A stretch of 64,000 nucleotides of DNA, taken from the NCBI GenBank assembly GCA_028335825.1, contig JAIOKI010000006.1, positions 372,001 to 436,000 on the forward strand. Direction: 5' to 3'. The notes under the pieces were generated by a model that was not told the origin of the DNA, made no database searches, and saw only the letters and a list, made by a program, of their open reading frames with translations. The stretch is from Nosema muscidifuracis (Eukaryota > Microsporidia > Nosematidae). Position numbers and translations under genes: made by a program. Positions within the stretch are counted from its first letter, which is position 1, and each line of letters opens with the position of its first letter. Positions 63,276 through 64,000 of the stretch are shown piece after piece.

Positions 63276-63485
63276 ATGAATAAGGAAGAAATACAACCAC
63301 TAGAAGCTATTTATATAGGAATGATTGATAATAAAAATGTAGAAGTCTATGAAAGAGAAGGAAATACAGTTCATAGAGGAAAAATAGTTGGGTTTGATGA
63401 ATTTATGAATTTAGTGATTGATACTGGTAATAGTAGATATCTTCTTAAAGGAGATTGTATTTTATCAATAAATATTTTAGAATGA
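63276..63485 (+). CDS. spliceosomal Sm protein E
   Basis: A 69-aa Sm-ring subunit of U snRNPs. Sm1 is visible as NKNVEVYEREGNTVHRGKIVG and FDEFMNLVID; Sm2 as YLLKGDCILSINIL. The VHRGKIVGFDEFMNLVID segment fits SmE (human IEGCIIGFDEYMNLVLD) best among Sm and LSm proteins. The N terminus is about 20 residues shorter than in humans. AAGGGT touches the ATG. Confidence 0.88.
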   Translation: MNKEEIQPLEAIYIGMIDNKNVEVYEREGNTVHRGKIVGFDEFMNLVIDTGNSRYLLKGDCILSINILE

Positions 63486-63492
63486 TAAGGGT

Positions 63493-63951
63493 ATGTCAAA
63501 TAATGATAAATCAAGAGACTTTATAGAAAAGTATATAAAATTAAATGATTATAAAGAAAAAGACTTTAAAGAAGATAAGATTGAATCAAATGATTATAAA
63601 GAAAAAGATAATATTGAATTAAATGATTATAATGAAGATATAAAATTTAAAGACTTTAAAGAAGAAGATCTAGTTGAAGAAAAAGAGAACTCTAATATTC
63701 AATCAGATGTCAAAGCATATCGTCAAATAAATGTCGAGATCGATTCATATTTTGAAACAGATCCCGAGTTCGAATCAGATTCATTTGATTTAGATAAACT
63801 ACCTATATTTATGAAAAAAGAAAATTTTGATTTGGAAATGGGATTAGCCTTATCAAATTCATTAATTAACAAACAAAGTAATATATTAGATCAAGTAGAT
63901 ATTATCAATCTATATGACTACCAATTAACATTTTTAATGTCTAATAAATAA
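63493..63951 (+). CDS. acidic hypothetical protein, 152 aa
   Basis: Starts after AAGGGT, only 7 bases after the SmE stop. The N-terminal half has degenerate NDYKEKD/KDFKEED repeats; the C-terminal half is acidic and less repetitive. No family recognised. The tight spacing suggests the SmE 3' end and this promoter overlap. Confidence 0.6.
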   Translation: MSNNDKSRDFIEKYIKLNDYKEKDFKEDKIESNDYKEKDNIELNDYNEDIKFKDFKEEDLVEEKENSNIQSDVKAYRQINVEIDSYFETDPEFESDSFDLDKLPIFMKKENFDLEMGLALSNSLINKQSNILDQVDIINLYDYQLTFLMSNK

Positions 63952-64000
63952 CTTTTTTAAAAAACTTATTACTTAATGTCATTCTTTAAGGTTTATACCT

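Overview
The window is nuclear DNA of a microsporidian. The case rests on very AT-rich sequence, compact intron-less genes that are often shorter than their fungal or animal relatives, and a short CCC (sometimes GGG) motif just before most start codons. The gene set also fits: a microsporidian-style alpha-tubulin, glutamine:fructose-6-phosphate transaminase (feeding chitin synthesis), a soluble HMG-CoA reductase, several parasite-specific secreted or membrane proteins, and no mitochondrial respiratory genes. I cannot name the species from sequence alone.

Layout. Positions 1-9551 hold two nested copies of one non-LTR (LINE) retrotransposon: a copy with both reading frames open (125-6082) has jumped into the endonuclease region of an older copy (1-124 plus 6083-9551), leaving a 13-bp target duplication. 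Positions 9.6-15.5 kb carry tRNA-Trp, a bacterial-style DusA dihydrouridine synthase, tRNA-Ile, an unknown membrane protein, a small nucleoporin-like coiled-coil protein and tRNA-Ala. Positions 15.8-24.4 kb carry alpha-tubulin, a tail-anchored SNARE-like protein, two small polytopic membrane proteins, a secreted protein, tRNA-Asp and an EF-hand-like protein. Positions 24.6-31.8 kb encode a formin without a proline-rich FH1, a miniature GDA1/CD39 nucleoside phosphatase, a GSK3-type kinase and GFAT. Positions 32.8-38.9 kb hold tRNA-Lys, an Rmd1/DUF155 protein, a secreted paralogue of the 21-kb protein, and a secreted protein with a C-terminal RING-like motif. Positions 38.9-47.8 kb are mostly non-coding around one Sfp1-like zinc-finger factor.

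From 47.8 kb on the genes are denser: Cwc25 (61 aa), HMG-CoA reductase, eIF5, Spb1, an Mpp6-like 48-aa protein, a V-ATPase proteolipid, a Mei2-like RRM protein, a degenerate ubiquitin-eL40 fusion, APC11, uL22, proteasome beta6, an Hsp110/Grp170-like ER chaperone, SmE and two small unknowns.

Functional themes. RNA processing and translation are well represented (tRNAs, Dus, Cwc25, SmE, Mpp6, Spb1, eIF5, eL40, uL22, Sfp1-like). So is protein turnover (beta6, APC11, the RING-like protein). Metabolism is represented by wall-sugar and isoprenoid precursor enzymes. Intergenic DNA is packed with AT-rich tandem repeats that differ from gap to gap, a pair of 58-bp dispersed elements, and a few slightly GC-richer islands that may be decayed genes. 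Assignments come from reading motifs by eye; no database search was run.
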